Shown here piece after piece: positions 15,889 through 22,424 of a DNA stretch of 22,424 nt. The notes below the pieces were generated by a model. The model saw only the letters and a program-made list of their open reading frames with translations, was not told the origin of the DNA and searched no databases. The DNA is taken from NCBI GenBank assembly GCA_900543815.1, contig UQST01000043.1, forward strand, positions 1-22,424. Reading direction: 5' to 3'. Source of the stretch: an uncultured Prevotellaceae bacterium. GTDB taxonomy: Bacteria > Bacteroidota > Bacteroidia > Bacteroidales > Bacteroidaceae. Both the position numbers and the translations under genes were made by a program. Positions within the stretch are counted from its first letter, which is position 1. Each line of letters starts with the position of its first letter.

Positions 15889-15923
15889 TACGCATGCACG
15901 TGTGCACACGCACGTATGTGTAT
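15889..15923. other. 35-bp alternating pyrimidine-purine tract with 12-bp palindrome
   Basis: Every base from 15889 to 15923 alternates pyrimidine and purine without a break, mostly CA/TG and CG steps. It contains the perfect palindrome CGTGTGCACACG at 15899-15910. Such tracts are known to favour Z-DNA under negative supercoiling, or cruciform extrusion. It lies in the gap between the PqqD-like gene and the nucleotidyltransferase gene. A regulatory function is inferred only. Confidence 0.6.
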
Positions 15924-15935
15924 CGGGTGGCTACC

Positions 15936-16202
15936 CTATTCTATCAATCCGAACTCCCGCCATTCCTGCACCTGTGTGGTGACATCAGCCAGAGCATCGT
16001 CGTAGGCTATCCCATATTCACCAGCAAGCCAAGTGGCCAGCGAGGGCAGGGAGATTTCATCATCGCCCAACTGCTCCCACAGGCGGGCAGCAGTCTCGTT
16101 GAGCGTATATACATCGGCCGTATCCTGCGCTGCCGATGCGGCATTGACCATCATATATCTTCGCCCCATTCGGCGGAGCGTCAGGTTGGTGCGTCTCTTC
16201 AT
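15936..16202 (-). CDS. PqqD-family peptide-binding protein
   Basis: 88 residues from ATG 16202 (start MKRRTNLTLRRMGRRYMM). The body fits the PqqD winged-helix fold, also called the RiPP recognition element: VYTLNETAARLWEQL at 31-45, LATWLAGEYGI at 55-65, and TTQVQEWREFGLIE at the end. PqqD proteins hold the leader of a ribosomally made peptide for a modifying enzyme. AGGAAT lies about 6 bases before ATG. The same frame is open far upstream but overlaps the sugar transferase, so only the last 88 codons are the gene. It follows the sugar transferase stop by 34 bases and precedes the nucleotidyltransferase and HPr-kinase-like genes. Its partner peptide is not identified; a general peptide or protein chaperone role in polysaccharide export is also possible. 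Confidence 0.85.
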   Translation of the reverse strand: MKRRTNLTLRRMGRRYMMVNAASAAQDTADVYTLNETAARLWEQLGDDEISLPSLATWLAGEYGIAYDDALADVTTQVQEWREFGLIE

Positions 16203-16236
16203 ACTCGATTCCTGATTGGTTGAATCCCGGCAGACA

Positions 16237-16902
16237 TCAGAACTTCTTGCCCGTGAGAATAGTGACCACGGTGATGAAGATAATCTTGGTGTCGAGCCAC
16301 AAGGAGTGGTTGTGCAGGTATTCGAGGTCCATGCGCAGGCGCTCAAGCATCTTGGCCAGTGTGTCGGTGTAGCCGTTGTAGAGCGTAGCCGATGAGAAGA
16401 GGCCTGGACGAAGCTGGTAGAGCAACTCGTAGTCGGGGTTGACAGCCTTGATGCGCTCAACGAAGAAACGGCGTTCCGGACGTGGACCCACAAAGGACAT
16501 ATCACCGCGCAACACATTCCAGAGCTGCGGCAGTTCGTCGAGATGATGGTCACGCAGGAATCGGCCCACGCGGGTGAGACGGGCATCATTCTTCTGGCAA
16601 AGGGCAGGCTGCCCGTCAGCCTCCGAGCTGACCACCATGGAGCGGAACTTATAGAGTGTGAACTCACGTCCCCTGTAGCCCACTCGCTGCTGGGAGAAGA
16701 TGGCAGGCCCACCGTCCTCAAGGCGTACGGCCAGCCAGACAATAAAGAAAAGAGGCGAAAAGACAATCATGCCGCAAAGGCTTGCCAGAACATCAAGCCC
16801 ACGCTTCACCATCCTGGTAGGTGCTCCAATAATCTCTCGATCACAGGTCTGTGCCTTTGCTTCCACCTCACTCGGTCGGGTTGCTATTGCTGTTTTTTCC
16901 AT
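16237..16902 (-). CDS. Undecaprenyl-phosphate sugar phosphotransferase (short, PglC-like)
   Basis: 221 residues. One membrane or re-entrant segment (residues 38-60, GLDVLASLCGMIVFSPLFF) follows the KRGLD motif. The catalytic domain has GYRGREFTLYKFRSM at 75-89 and the Asp-Glu dyad in DELPQLWNVLRGDMSFVGPRP (122-142). These are the hallmarks of monotopic phosphoglycosyl transferases that move a sugar-1-phosphate onto undecaprenyl phosphate, the first step of the repeat unit. It lacks the N-terminal four-helix domain of WbaP. The sugar is unknown. Its start overlaps the preceding glycosyltransferase stop by 19 bases. Confidence 0.95.
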   Translation of the reverse strand: MEKTAIATRPSEVEAKAQTCDREIIGAPTRMVKRGLDVLASLCGMIVFSPLFFIVWLAVRLEDGGPAIFSQQRVGYRGREFTLYKFRSMVVSSEADGQPALCQKNDARLTRVGRFLRDHHLDELPQLWNVLRGDMSFVGPRPERRFFVERIKAVNPDYELLYQLRPGLFSSATLYNGYTDTLAKMLERLRMDLEYLHNHSLWLDTKIIFITVVTILTGKKF

Positions 16903-18005
16903 AGTTGGTTATATATTGTAAGTGTATTATCAATCATCTTGTCATAAGTGAATATCTTGTCGAAACGCTCACGTGCGCCGCTTGAGAGGCGCTGGTAAAG
17001 GGCATCGTCGGAACAGAGAGTCATGATGGCATGGGCCAGAGCACGTGCATCGCAAGGTTCCACATTGAGTCCGGATTCGCCATCGCTATTGACCCAAGCG
17101 ACTCCCGACTGCGGGATGCGGGTGGCTACCACTGGTTTGCCACACGACATGGCTTCAATCTGCACGATGCCAAAAGCCTCGGTCTTCTGCACACTGCTGA
17201 GGCAGAAGAGGTCACACATACCGTAATAGGCTGGCAAATCATGGTCACTCACCCTGCCCAGCAACTGTACGCGGTCGCTTACATGCCAGCGCCGTATAAG
17301 CGACTGTAACTCATCATGCAGTTTTCCTGTACCGCCTATGAGCACCACATAATCGTCGGCGAGATAGCGGGCAGCCTCTACCAGATAGCGGTAACCCTTG
17401 TAGTGCACCAACCGTCCCAAAGAGAACACCACATGCCGCCCGCCATACTGACGGCGCAAAGCCTGCACAGCCTGAGAGTCAGGCTGCAATGGCTGGATGC
17501 CGATGGGCAGTGCTACCACCTTGTGCTGCCAGTGCTCGAGGCAAGGCGACTCGGCCAGATAGACAGGCGAAGTGCCCACGATGACATCGGCACGATGCAA
17601 GAGCCACTGCTGCAGGGGACGATAGAACTGGAGCAGGATACGCTGCTTGGCTATATCGCTATGCCAGTGAAGCACCACACGTCCGCTGTAGCCCGACAGG
17701 TAGAGTGCGAGACAAGCCATGGGATCGGGGTGATGCACATGGATGATGTCGTACTGCCGGCAGATGCGCTTGAGCGTGCTTACCATCGAAGGGCTGATCA
17801 TCGTGGCGGCCAATTTGCCCCAGGCAGGCACCCTGAAGATGCTTGCATGCTCATTGACCTTAAGCTCCCCACAGTCATCCCCCACGGCAGCACAAAGCAT
17901 GTCGCAAGGAATTCCCCTTTCCGACAATCCACCCATCAGGTCAACCATCACCCGCTCAACTCCCCCTTGTATAGGGAAGAACTTACCAAGCTGTAGGACT
18001 TTCAT
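16884..18005 (-). CDS. GT4-family glycosyltransferase
   Basis: 373 residues with a GT-B fold. N-terminal signature VLQLGKFFPIQGGVERVM; YDIIHVHHPDPMACLAL at 85-101 is the usual acceptor-domain strand. The donor site has LGRLVHYKGY with Arg198 and Lys203, and the EX7E motif EAFGIVQIE (Glu276 and Glu284). A retaining glycosyltransferase using a nucleotide sugar is expected, at the cytoplasmic face of the membrane. Donor and acceptor cannot be named. It is 23 bases downstream of the next GT4 gene and overlaps the sugar transferase start. Confidence 0.93.
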   Translation of the reverse strand: MKVLQLGKFFPIQGGVERVMVDLMGGLSERGIPCDMLCAAVGDDCGELKVNEHASIFRVPAWGKLAATMISPSMVSTLKRICRQYDIIHVHHPDPMACLALYLSGYSGRVVLHWHSDIAKQRILLQFYRPLQQWLLHRADVIVGTSPVYLAESPCLEHWQHKVVALPIGIQPLQPDSQAVQALRRQYGGRHVVFSLGRLVHYKGYRYLVEAARYLADDYVVLIGGTGKLHDELQSLIRRWHVSDRVQLLGRVSDHDLPAYYGMCDLFCLSSVQKTEAFGIVQIEAMSCGKPVVATRIPQSGVAWVNSDGESGLNVEPCDARALAHAIMTLCSDDALYQRLSSGARERFDKIFTYDKMIDNTLTIYNQLWKKQQ

Positions 18006-18028
18006 CTGGAAAAAGAAATATGCTGTGA

Positions 18029-19267
18029 TTAACGTGCTTTCTGCATCACCTCATCATAGAGGCGCAGATAATCCTTATATCGGTCTTCCTTGCGGAAGTG
18101 CTGTAATGCGTATTGACGGCAGGGGCCAACGAAGGACTCCTTGCCAAGATGTTCTATCTGACGAACAGAGCGGAGCAGTGCATCCACATCCCCCTGACTG
18201 ACCACCATACCTGTTTGAGGCGTGACAGACTCGGGACTGCCGCCTGTGCGGTAAGTGACCACAGGAGTACCACATGAGATGGACTCAAGATTGACTGTGG
18301 GGTAATTGTCCTGCCAAGTGGGATTCACAAAGGCAGTGGCAACGCTGTAGAGTTGGGCCAACTGCAGAACATTCTCAGTACGGCGAATAGGAATGATATT
18401 GGCAGGCAGGCGCTTGGCGGTGTGTTCGTCCACTCCCACCAGCACAATACACTCATCGGGAGTGAGCATGGTGGAGAGACGAAGGAAATCATCGAGTCCC
18501 TTCTCGCGGCTCCAGATGCTGGCCACTCCCAGCAGGATATGCTTTCCCTCAAGCCCGTAGCGAGCGAGAAGCGCACTGCCGTCCTGAGGCGAGAAAGTGT
18601 CGGTATCTATACCATTATGAATGACACGTATGTCAGAGCCAGCAAGGAAGGAACTGCTCATCTCACCAGCCATCCATTCAGATACAGGCACCAATGTGAG
18701 AAGTCCCTTGGGCAAAGAAGTAAAAGCTTTCTCCTTATCTATATAGTTCCTCCGCGAGCGATCAACCAGCCAACTGGCAGGAAAATCTCGTCTCTGTGGG
18801 CAATCTCCACAGCCCGACTGCCAGCGCTGACAACCTGCAAATGAATAATGATAGCAATGTCCTGTATAGAGCCAACAGTCGTGTACCGTCCAGATGACAG
18901 GAATGTTGTGACTGCTCAGATAGCGGAACAGGAGAGGGTAATGCAGAAAGTAGCCATGCAGATTGTGGATGTGTATCACATCGGGCTGCAGAGCATCCAC
19001 CTGACGCAGGAATGCCTGGGTAGCATGCGCAGAAGACAATCCGTGACGGTCAAAGAGACGAGTCATCAGTCCGTGCCAAGCCACACTGGCCTTATTGCCA
19101 ACGGGCAACAGATGGGAGGTGCAGGGACGAATCCCATCCCGCCCACGGCTGTAAGCCACATAGCTCTCCCAACCATTGGCCATAGCCAAATCGCCTATTT
19201 CCTGCATGATACGCCCAGTGGAGGTGCTTGTACGCAGTACGGGATTGATTTGCAACAACCGCTTCAT
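18029..19267 (-). CDS. GT4-family glycosyltransferase (WcaC-like)
   Basis: 412 residues, GT-B fold. The N-terminus RLLQINPVLRTSTSTGRIMQ and the sequence VIHIHNLHGYFLHYPLL (97-113) followed by WTVHDCWLYTGHCYHY are typical of a colanic acid WcaC-like branch. Four Cys (138, 146, 153, 156) in a CX7CX6CXXC arrangement form a small Cys cluster that may bind metal. The donor-site acidic motif reads DNYPTVNLE (320-328), with Asp at the first position of the usual EX7E pair. Sugar specificity is not readable. It is 15 bases from the next gene upstream. Confidence 0.93.
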   Translation of the reverse strand: MKRLLQINPVLRTSTSTGRIMQEIGDLAMANGWESYVAYSRGRDGIRPCTSHLLPVGNKASVAWHGLMTRLFDRHGLSSAHATQAFLRQVDALQPDVIHIHNLHGYFLHYPLLFRYLSSHNIPVIWTVHDCWLYTGHCYHYSFAGCQRWQSGCGDCPQRRDFPASWLVDRSRRNYIDKEKAFTSLPKGLLTLVPVSEWMAGEMSSSFLAGSDIRVIHNGIDTDTFSPQDGSALLARYGLEGKHILLGVASIWSREKGLDDFLRLSTMLTPDECIVLVGVDEHTAKRLPANIIPIRRTENVLQLAQLYSVATAFVNPTWQDNYPTVNLESISCGTPVVTYRTGGSPESVTPQTGMVVSQGDVDALLRSVRQIEHLGKESFVGPCRQYALQHFRKEDRYKDYLRLYDEVMQKAR

Positions 19268-19282
19268 TCCTTCTCTCTCACT

Positions 19283-20425
19283 TTATCTACTCTCGGCAAG
19301 TTCCTCAAAGAGGCTCACCCACTGCCCCATTACATTCTCCTCAGAATAGATTTCTGTTATTCTGCGTGCATTGGAAGCCAAGCGCAGGCGCAGAGTGTCA
19401 TTATCCATCAGCTTCATCATAGCACGGGCCAGCCCGCTGATATCTCCCTCATGCACCAGAATCCCGTTGACATTCTCGTCTATGATATCTCGCGGACCAC
19501 ACTTGAAGTCAAAAGAGACAACAGGCAACCCACAAGCCATTGCTTCTATCATCACCATGGGAAATCCCTCGTAGTGGGAACTCATCACCAGCATGCCACT
19601 GCGCACATATTCGTCACCTATCTGGGTAGTAGGCTCATGCAGGGTAGCAGTATCGTCCAGACCGCGACTGACTATCATCTGCTGCAGCATCTCCTTCCAC
19701 TCTCCCTGACCATAGATATCCAGATGCCAATCCTGGTGTTTTCCGTCTTTCTGCACGATATCCCATGCCTCCAAGAGGCGGTCGAACCCCTTCTGGTAAT
19801 CAAGTCGGCCTACAGCAATCACGCGTTTACTGGTTCCATCGGAATATCCTGCACCAAGATGGCGGGCTGCATTGGGAATAACCTGCATATTTGGCAATGC
19901 TCCCCAGTAACCGGCATCCTCAGAACTGAGCACCACGAAACGGTCGAAGCGCCGTACCAGACGCTCGTCCATCTTTGTACGCCAGCGGTCTATCAGTCCC
20001 ATCAGTCCGTGACGTCCATACTGAAGACGAAAGAACTTGCAGAAGTGAAGTTCCAGCACCTTACGGCTTCCGTCCTTTATGTCGGGCAGGAACGAGGATT
20101 CAGAAGGAAACAAAGATACCACTATGTCAGCCTTCTCACGCATCAGCAGTTCCGTCAGCCTACGGCGATGTATCCTGCAACGCCTCAAATATCCCTTCAC
20201 CTTGCGCAATGTTCCCAAACAGTTGTCGTCGGAATAGTTGATGCCAAGGTCAATCATCTTCACCTCCTTGGGAAAAGGATAGAACGGCGCACGCTCCTTC
20301 TGGTCTGTGGTCACCACAGTTACTTGCCAATGCTTCTCGCGCACCAACCAAGCCACCTTGTTGAGGAGCACACGCTCCATACCACCAGGATTATACGTGG
20401 AATGAGTGAGGTAGATGAGGTACAT
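19283..20425 (-). CDS. GT4-family glycosyltransferase
   Basis: 380 residues, GT-B fold. The N-terminus (THSTYNPGGMERVLLNKVAWL) carries the GGMER donor-domain loop. The C-terminal half shows VGRLDYQKGFDRLLEAW (Arg207, Lys212) and the EX7E motif EGFPMVMIE (Glu286, Glu294), then SFDFKCGPRDII, seen in a GT4 subgroup from capsule and amylovoran-like loci. It is expected to add one sugar to the lipid-linked intermediate. The start at 20425 overlaps the polymerase 3' end by 35 bases. Confidence 0.93.
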   Translation of the reverse strand: MYLIYLTHSTYNPGGMERVLLNKVAWLVREKHWQVTVVTTDQKERAPFYPFPKEVKMIDLGINYSDDNCLGTLRKVKGYLRRCRIHRRRLTELLMREKADIVVSLFPSESSFLPDIKDGSRKVLELHFCKFFRLQYGRHGLMGLIDRWRTKMDERLVRRFDRFVVLSSEDAGYWGALPNMQVIPNAARHLGAGYSDGTSKRVIAVGRLDYQKGFDRLLEAWDIVQKDGKHQDWHLDIYGQGEWKEMLQQMIVSRGLDDTATLHEPTTQIGDEYVRSGMLVMSSHYEGFPMVMIEAMACGLPVVSFDFKCGPRDIIDENVNGILVHEGDISGLARAMMKLMDNDTLRLRLASNARRITEIYSEENVMGQWVSLFEELAESR

Positions 20426-21701
20426 TGTTCTCCGTATCTAATTCCCTATCTGCACAAAGGAAGAAAGCAAAGACCAAAAACAGGTCAGATGCAACCTTGA
20501 ACCACATGGCATAATTGACAAGAAGCACCAACAAAAATAGTACTTTATACTTGGGATGCTTATCCATCAGAATCCTTGCCGCATAGAACATATATAGGGA
20601 AAAGGCTATCATACCTGCCAAACCAAAATAGAAGATGAACCTCAGGTAGCCAACATCCGTAGCCATGTAATATCCGCCCCATTTAGGACCAATATAATAA
20701 GGGTCTATATCGTAAGGGTTTTCCAGATAGCCATCGCCTATCATCCACGTTCTAATGTTATCAGGAAACACGTACATATTCTTGAGTATCTCGTTAGAAT
20801 GGGTTTCCCATCGTCCTTTCTCTGCCAAACCGAAGAATCCCTCGAAGCCAAAGCGGAGGTTGTCATGCACATTGGCATTAGTGTTGTAGAAGTAAGTAAG
20901 CACAAACACTGAGCACACAGCAACCAAAGCAAAGGTTACCCCCACACGCTTCAAGTTCGTAACAAGAATCTCAGACTTGCGTGAGAAAGCTATGTATAAG
21001 ACATAAACGACAACAAAAGCCAATCCTATAACAGTAGAACGTCCTATCATATTACCAAACACAGAGATAATACAGGAAGCTAAGACATACATAAATACAG
21101 CAAGTTTGCTGTTCAACACATCCTTTCGGACACACAGGCAAGCAATCATAACGAGCACAGCAGCAAAACGCATGCCGGCCACATCAAGGCTTGCTCCAAT
21201 ACCATACAAACGGGCATCAACTTTCCCCATGAATCCACGACTGCCAAGAAAACCATCTACTAAGGTTTTCAAAGGCTGATACACCGACATGGCAAAAGCT
21301 ATAATACATTGTGCCACACATACGGCAATCAGGTAGTTGCACAAAAGAGGGATAGTGACATTACCATGCCTCCATTTTATCATCTGAGCCACAAAATAGG
21401 CTCCACCCAACCACACCCACATGGAAATAATATATGTGGCATAAGAGAAATCAGACGTACCGTTCAATGTAACAGATACGAGACCTATAATAGACACGAA
21501 AATTGCCAACAAGGAAAGGAGAGAGACATTCTTGGGAAGACTGCCACTACCTCCACTTGCCATATTTATCCCAAACAGCACAAGTCCCATACCTGCCATA
21601 ATCATCTTGGTATTGAAGCCTGGCAAGAATGTAAACTCAAACGGGAAGAAATACAGACTGGTCAATACGACCAGAAACAACGTGGATATAACTTTCAACA
21701 T
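20391..21701 (-). CDS. Wzy-like O-antigen/polysaccharide polymerase
   Basis: 436 residues, with about 10-12 hydrophobic helices and one large hydrophilic loop (roughly residues 275-345, HDNLRFGFEGFFG to YLENPYDIDPYYI) before the last helices, a layout typical of the Wzy/O-antigen ligase group. Wzy proteins are poorly conserved, so the call rests on topology and context: glycosyltransferases downstream and a Wzx at 2126-3643. It would join repeat units in the periplasm. The gene is visibly AT-rich compared with the central export genes, as serotype-specific genes often are. It starts 24 bases after the acyltransferase. Confidence 0.82.
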   Translation of the reverse strand: MLKVISTLFLVVLTSLYFFPFEFTFLPGFNTKMIMAGMGLVLFGINMASGGSGSLPKNVSLLSLLAIFVSIIGLVSVTLNGTSDFSYATYIISMWVWLGGAYFVAQMIKWRHGNVTIPLLCNYLIAVCVAQCIIAFAMSVYQPLKTLVDGFLGSRGFMGKVDARLYGIGASLDVAGMRFAAVLVMIACLCVRKDVLNSKLAVFMYVLASCIISVFGNMIGRSTVIGLAFVVVYVLYIAFSRKSEILVTNLKRVGVTFALVAVCSVFVLTYFYNTNANVHDNLRFGFEGFFGLAEKGRWETHSNEILKNMYVFPDNIRTWMIGDGYLENPYDIDPYYIGPKWGGYYMATDVGYLRFIFYFGLAGMIAFSLYMFYAARILMDKHPKYKVLFLLVLLVNYAMWFKVASDLFLVFAFFLCADRELDTENNVPHLPHSFHV

Positions 21702-21725
21702 ACCCTACCCTTCATCTACGCATCA

Positions 21726-22424
21726 TTACTCTTTATCTCTATAATCTTTACCGAAAAGCAAGCGACCCACGAAAAGGCTACGTCTAACCATCGCTGCGAA
21801 ACAAGCGGAAGCCACCATAACGAGGACGAATGTAGCACAGGGTTGCCAAACACCCATACACAGAATAGTTATTCTTGCAACCACTATAAACAACAATCCT
21901 TGGATGAAGTATATAAATAAGGTGTTCTTGCCCAACCATATCAAAACGTCGAGCACCAACTGCCATTTTGCAATAATCATCCACATATACTTTACGAGAA
22001 GCATAAAGGAAACAGTCCCAAGCGCCCCCACAATGAACCTATAAATATCTATCCACAAATGTAACATCGCATCACCTTGTGTTATGCTATATTTGGAAAC
22101 ATATATATAAGTGTCCGACTTATAAAACAACACACAAAAGCAATAAAGCGGAATCACAATCCAGCACTTTCGGCCAAAATAAGCCAACTTATATCTACAA
22201 ATTACGCTCCCTAACAAGAAATATGGAGCAACAAACTTGTGTTGCGCTATAAGCCAGTTGTCATCAAAAAGCATCATCCCAAAGAACAGAACGGAGATAA
22301 ACACCCACTCTTTAATATGTAACAACCTGTTCAACTTAAACATCAGACAAGCCAAACATGTAGCAAAAAGCACAGACCAGAAGAACCACAAATTAGCCTT
22401 AAAGAAAGCATTATGCACAGAAAA
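21726..22424 (-). CDS. Membrane acyltransferase (acyltransferase-3 type), 5' end outside window
   Basis: About 232 codons of the C-terminal part are present and the frame continues to the window edge without a stop, so the start is missing. The apparent GTG at 22418 is not a real start. Alternating hydrophobic segments and the late motif GKNTLFIYFIQGLLFIVV fit the acyltransferase-3 family, which adds acetyl or other acyl groups to polysaccharide sugars in the inner membrane. The N-terminal His and Arg motifs that would confirm this lie outside. AT-rich, like the polymerase 24 bases downstream. Confidence 0.75.
   Translation of the reverse strand, partial: FSVHNAFFKANLWFFWSVLFATCLACLMFKLNRLLHIKEWVFISVLFFGMMLFDDNWLIAQHKFVAPYFLLGSVICRYKLAYFGRKCWIVIPLYCFCVLFYKSDTYIYVSKYSITQGDAMLHLWIDIYRFIVGALGTVSFMLLVKYMWMIIAKWQLVLDVLIWLGKNTLFIYFIQGLLFIVVARITILCMGVWQPCATFVLVMVASACFAAMVRRSLFVGRLLFGKDYRDKE

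Noticed and set aside
13654..16202. Classical lasso-peptide biosynthesis cluster
   Set aside because: There is no asparagine-synthetase-like cyclase or transglutaminase-like protease in the window; only the PqqD-like and HPr-kinase-like parts recall such clusters.
16203..16766. Upstream extension of the PqqD-like frame
   Set aside because: The frame is open but overlaps the sugar transferase in another frame; the PqqD domain begins at ATG 16202 with an AGGAAT site before it.
18848..20500. A 550-codon open frame on the plus strand
   Set aside because: It lies opposite two clear glycosyltransferase genes, its translation has no recognisable domain, and it is rich in His and Gln as expected from the antisense of such coding sequence.

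Overview
The window looks like part of a large exopolysaccharide or capsule locus from a gut- or rumen-type Bacteroidales, most likely a Prevotella relative. The reasons are the fimbrillin-head lipoproteins, the FISUMP-like C-terminus, the Wza-like lipoprotein with a C-terminal membrane helix, the BY-kinase with a tyrosine-rich tail, weak Shine-Dalgarno sites and small gaps between genes. No UpxY/UpxZ antitermination genes are seen here. The genus is inferred. Every supported gene lies on the minus strand, so transcription runs from right to left and the operon starts outside the window.

Right part (22424 to 16237), building the repeat unit: a membrane acyltransferase cut by the window edge, a Wzy-type polymerase, three GT4 glycosyltransferases, and a short PglC-like phosphoglycosyl transferase that would load the first sugar phosphate onto undecaprenyl phosphate. 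Several of these genes overlap or nearly touch.

Middle (16202 to 10384): a three-gene cassette of a PqqD-like peptide-binding protein, an NTP_transf_5-like nucleotidyltransferase and an HPr-kinase-like ATPase, followed by the export pair (Wza-like lipoprotein and Wzc-like tyrosine kinase). The cassette resembles the 'HPr-rel-A' groups of uncharacterised function known near other exopolysaccharide systems. A 35-bp perfectly alternating pyrimidine-purine tract lies between the first two cassette genes.

Left-middle (10330 to 5648): a 59-residue small protein, then two large lipoproteins with fimbrillin-like heads. One ends in a PI-PLC-X-like domain whose catalytic residues appear lost; the other ends in a FISUMP-like domain. 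A strong hairpin with a T-tract follows.

Left (5492 to 314): an unusual fusion of an F420-dehydrogenase beta-subunit-like iron-sulfur protein with a hexapeptide acyltransferase, a Wzx flippase, an aldo/keto reductase translationally coupled to it, and an SGNH-like protein with degenerate catalytic residues. An 18-bp terminator hairpin closes the operon. The leftmost 238 bases hold no supported gene.

Taken together, the locus can initiate, extend, modify (acetylation or other acylation, redox), flip, polymerise and export a polysaccharide. The most unusual parts are the PqqD/nucleotidyltransferase/kinase cassette beside a small peptide gene, and the two surface lipoproteins built on the same head.
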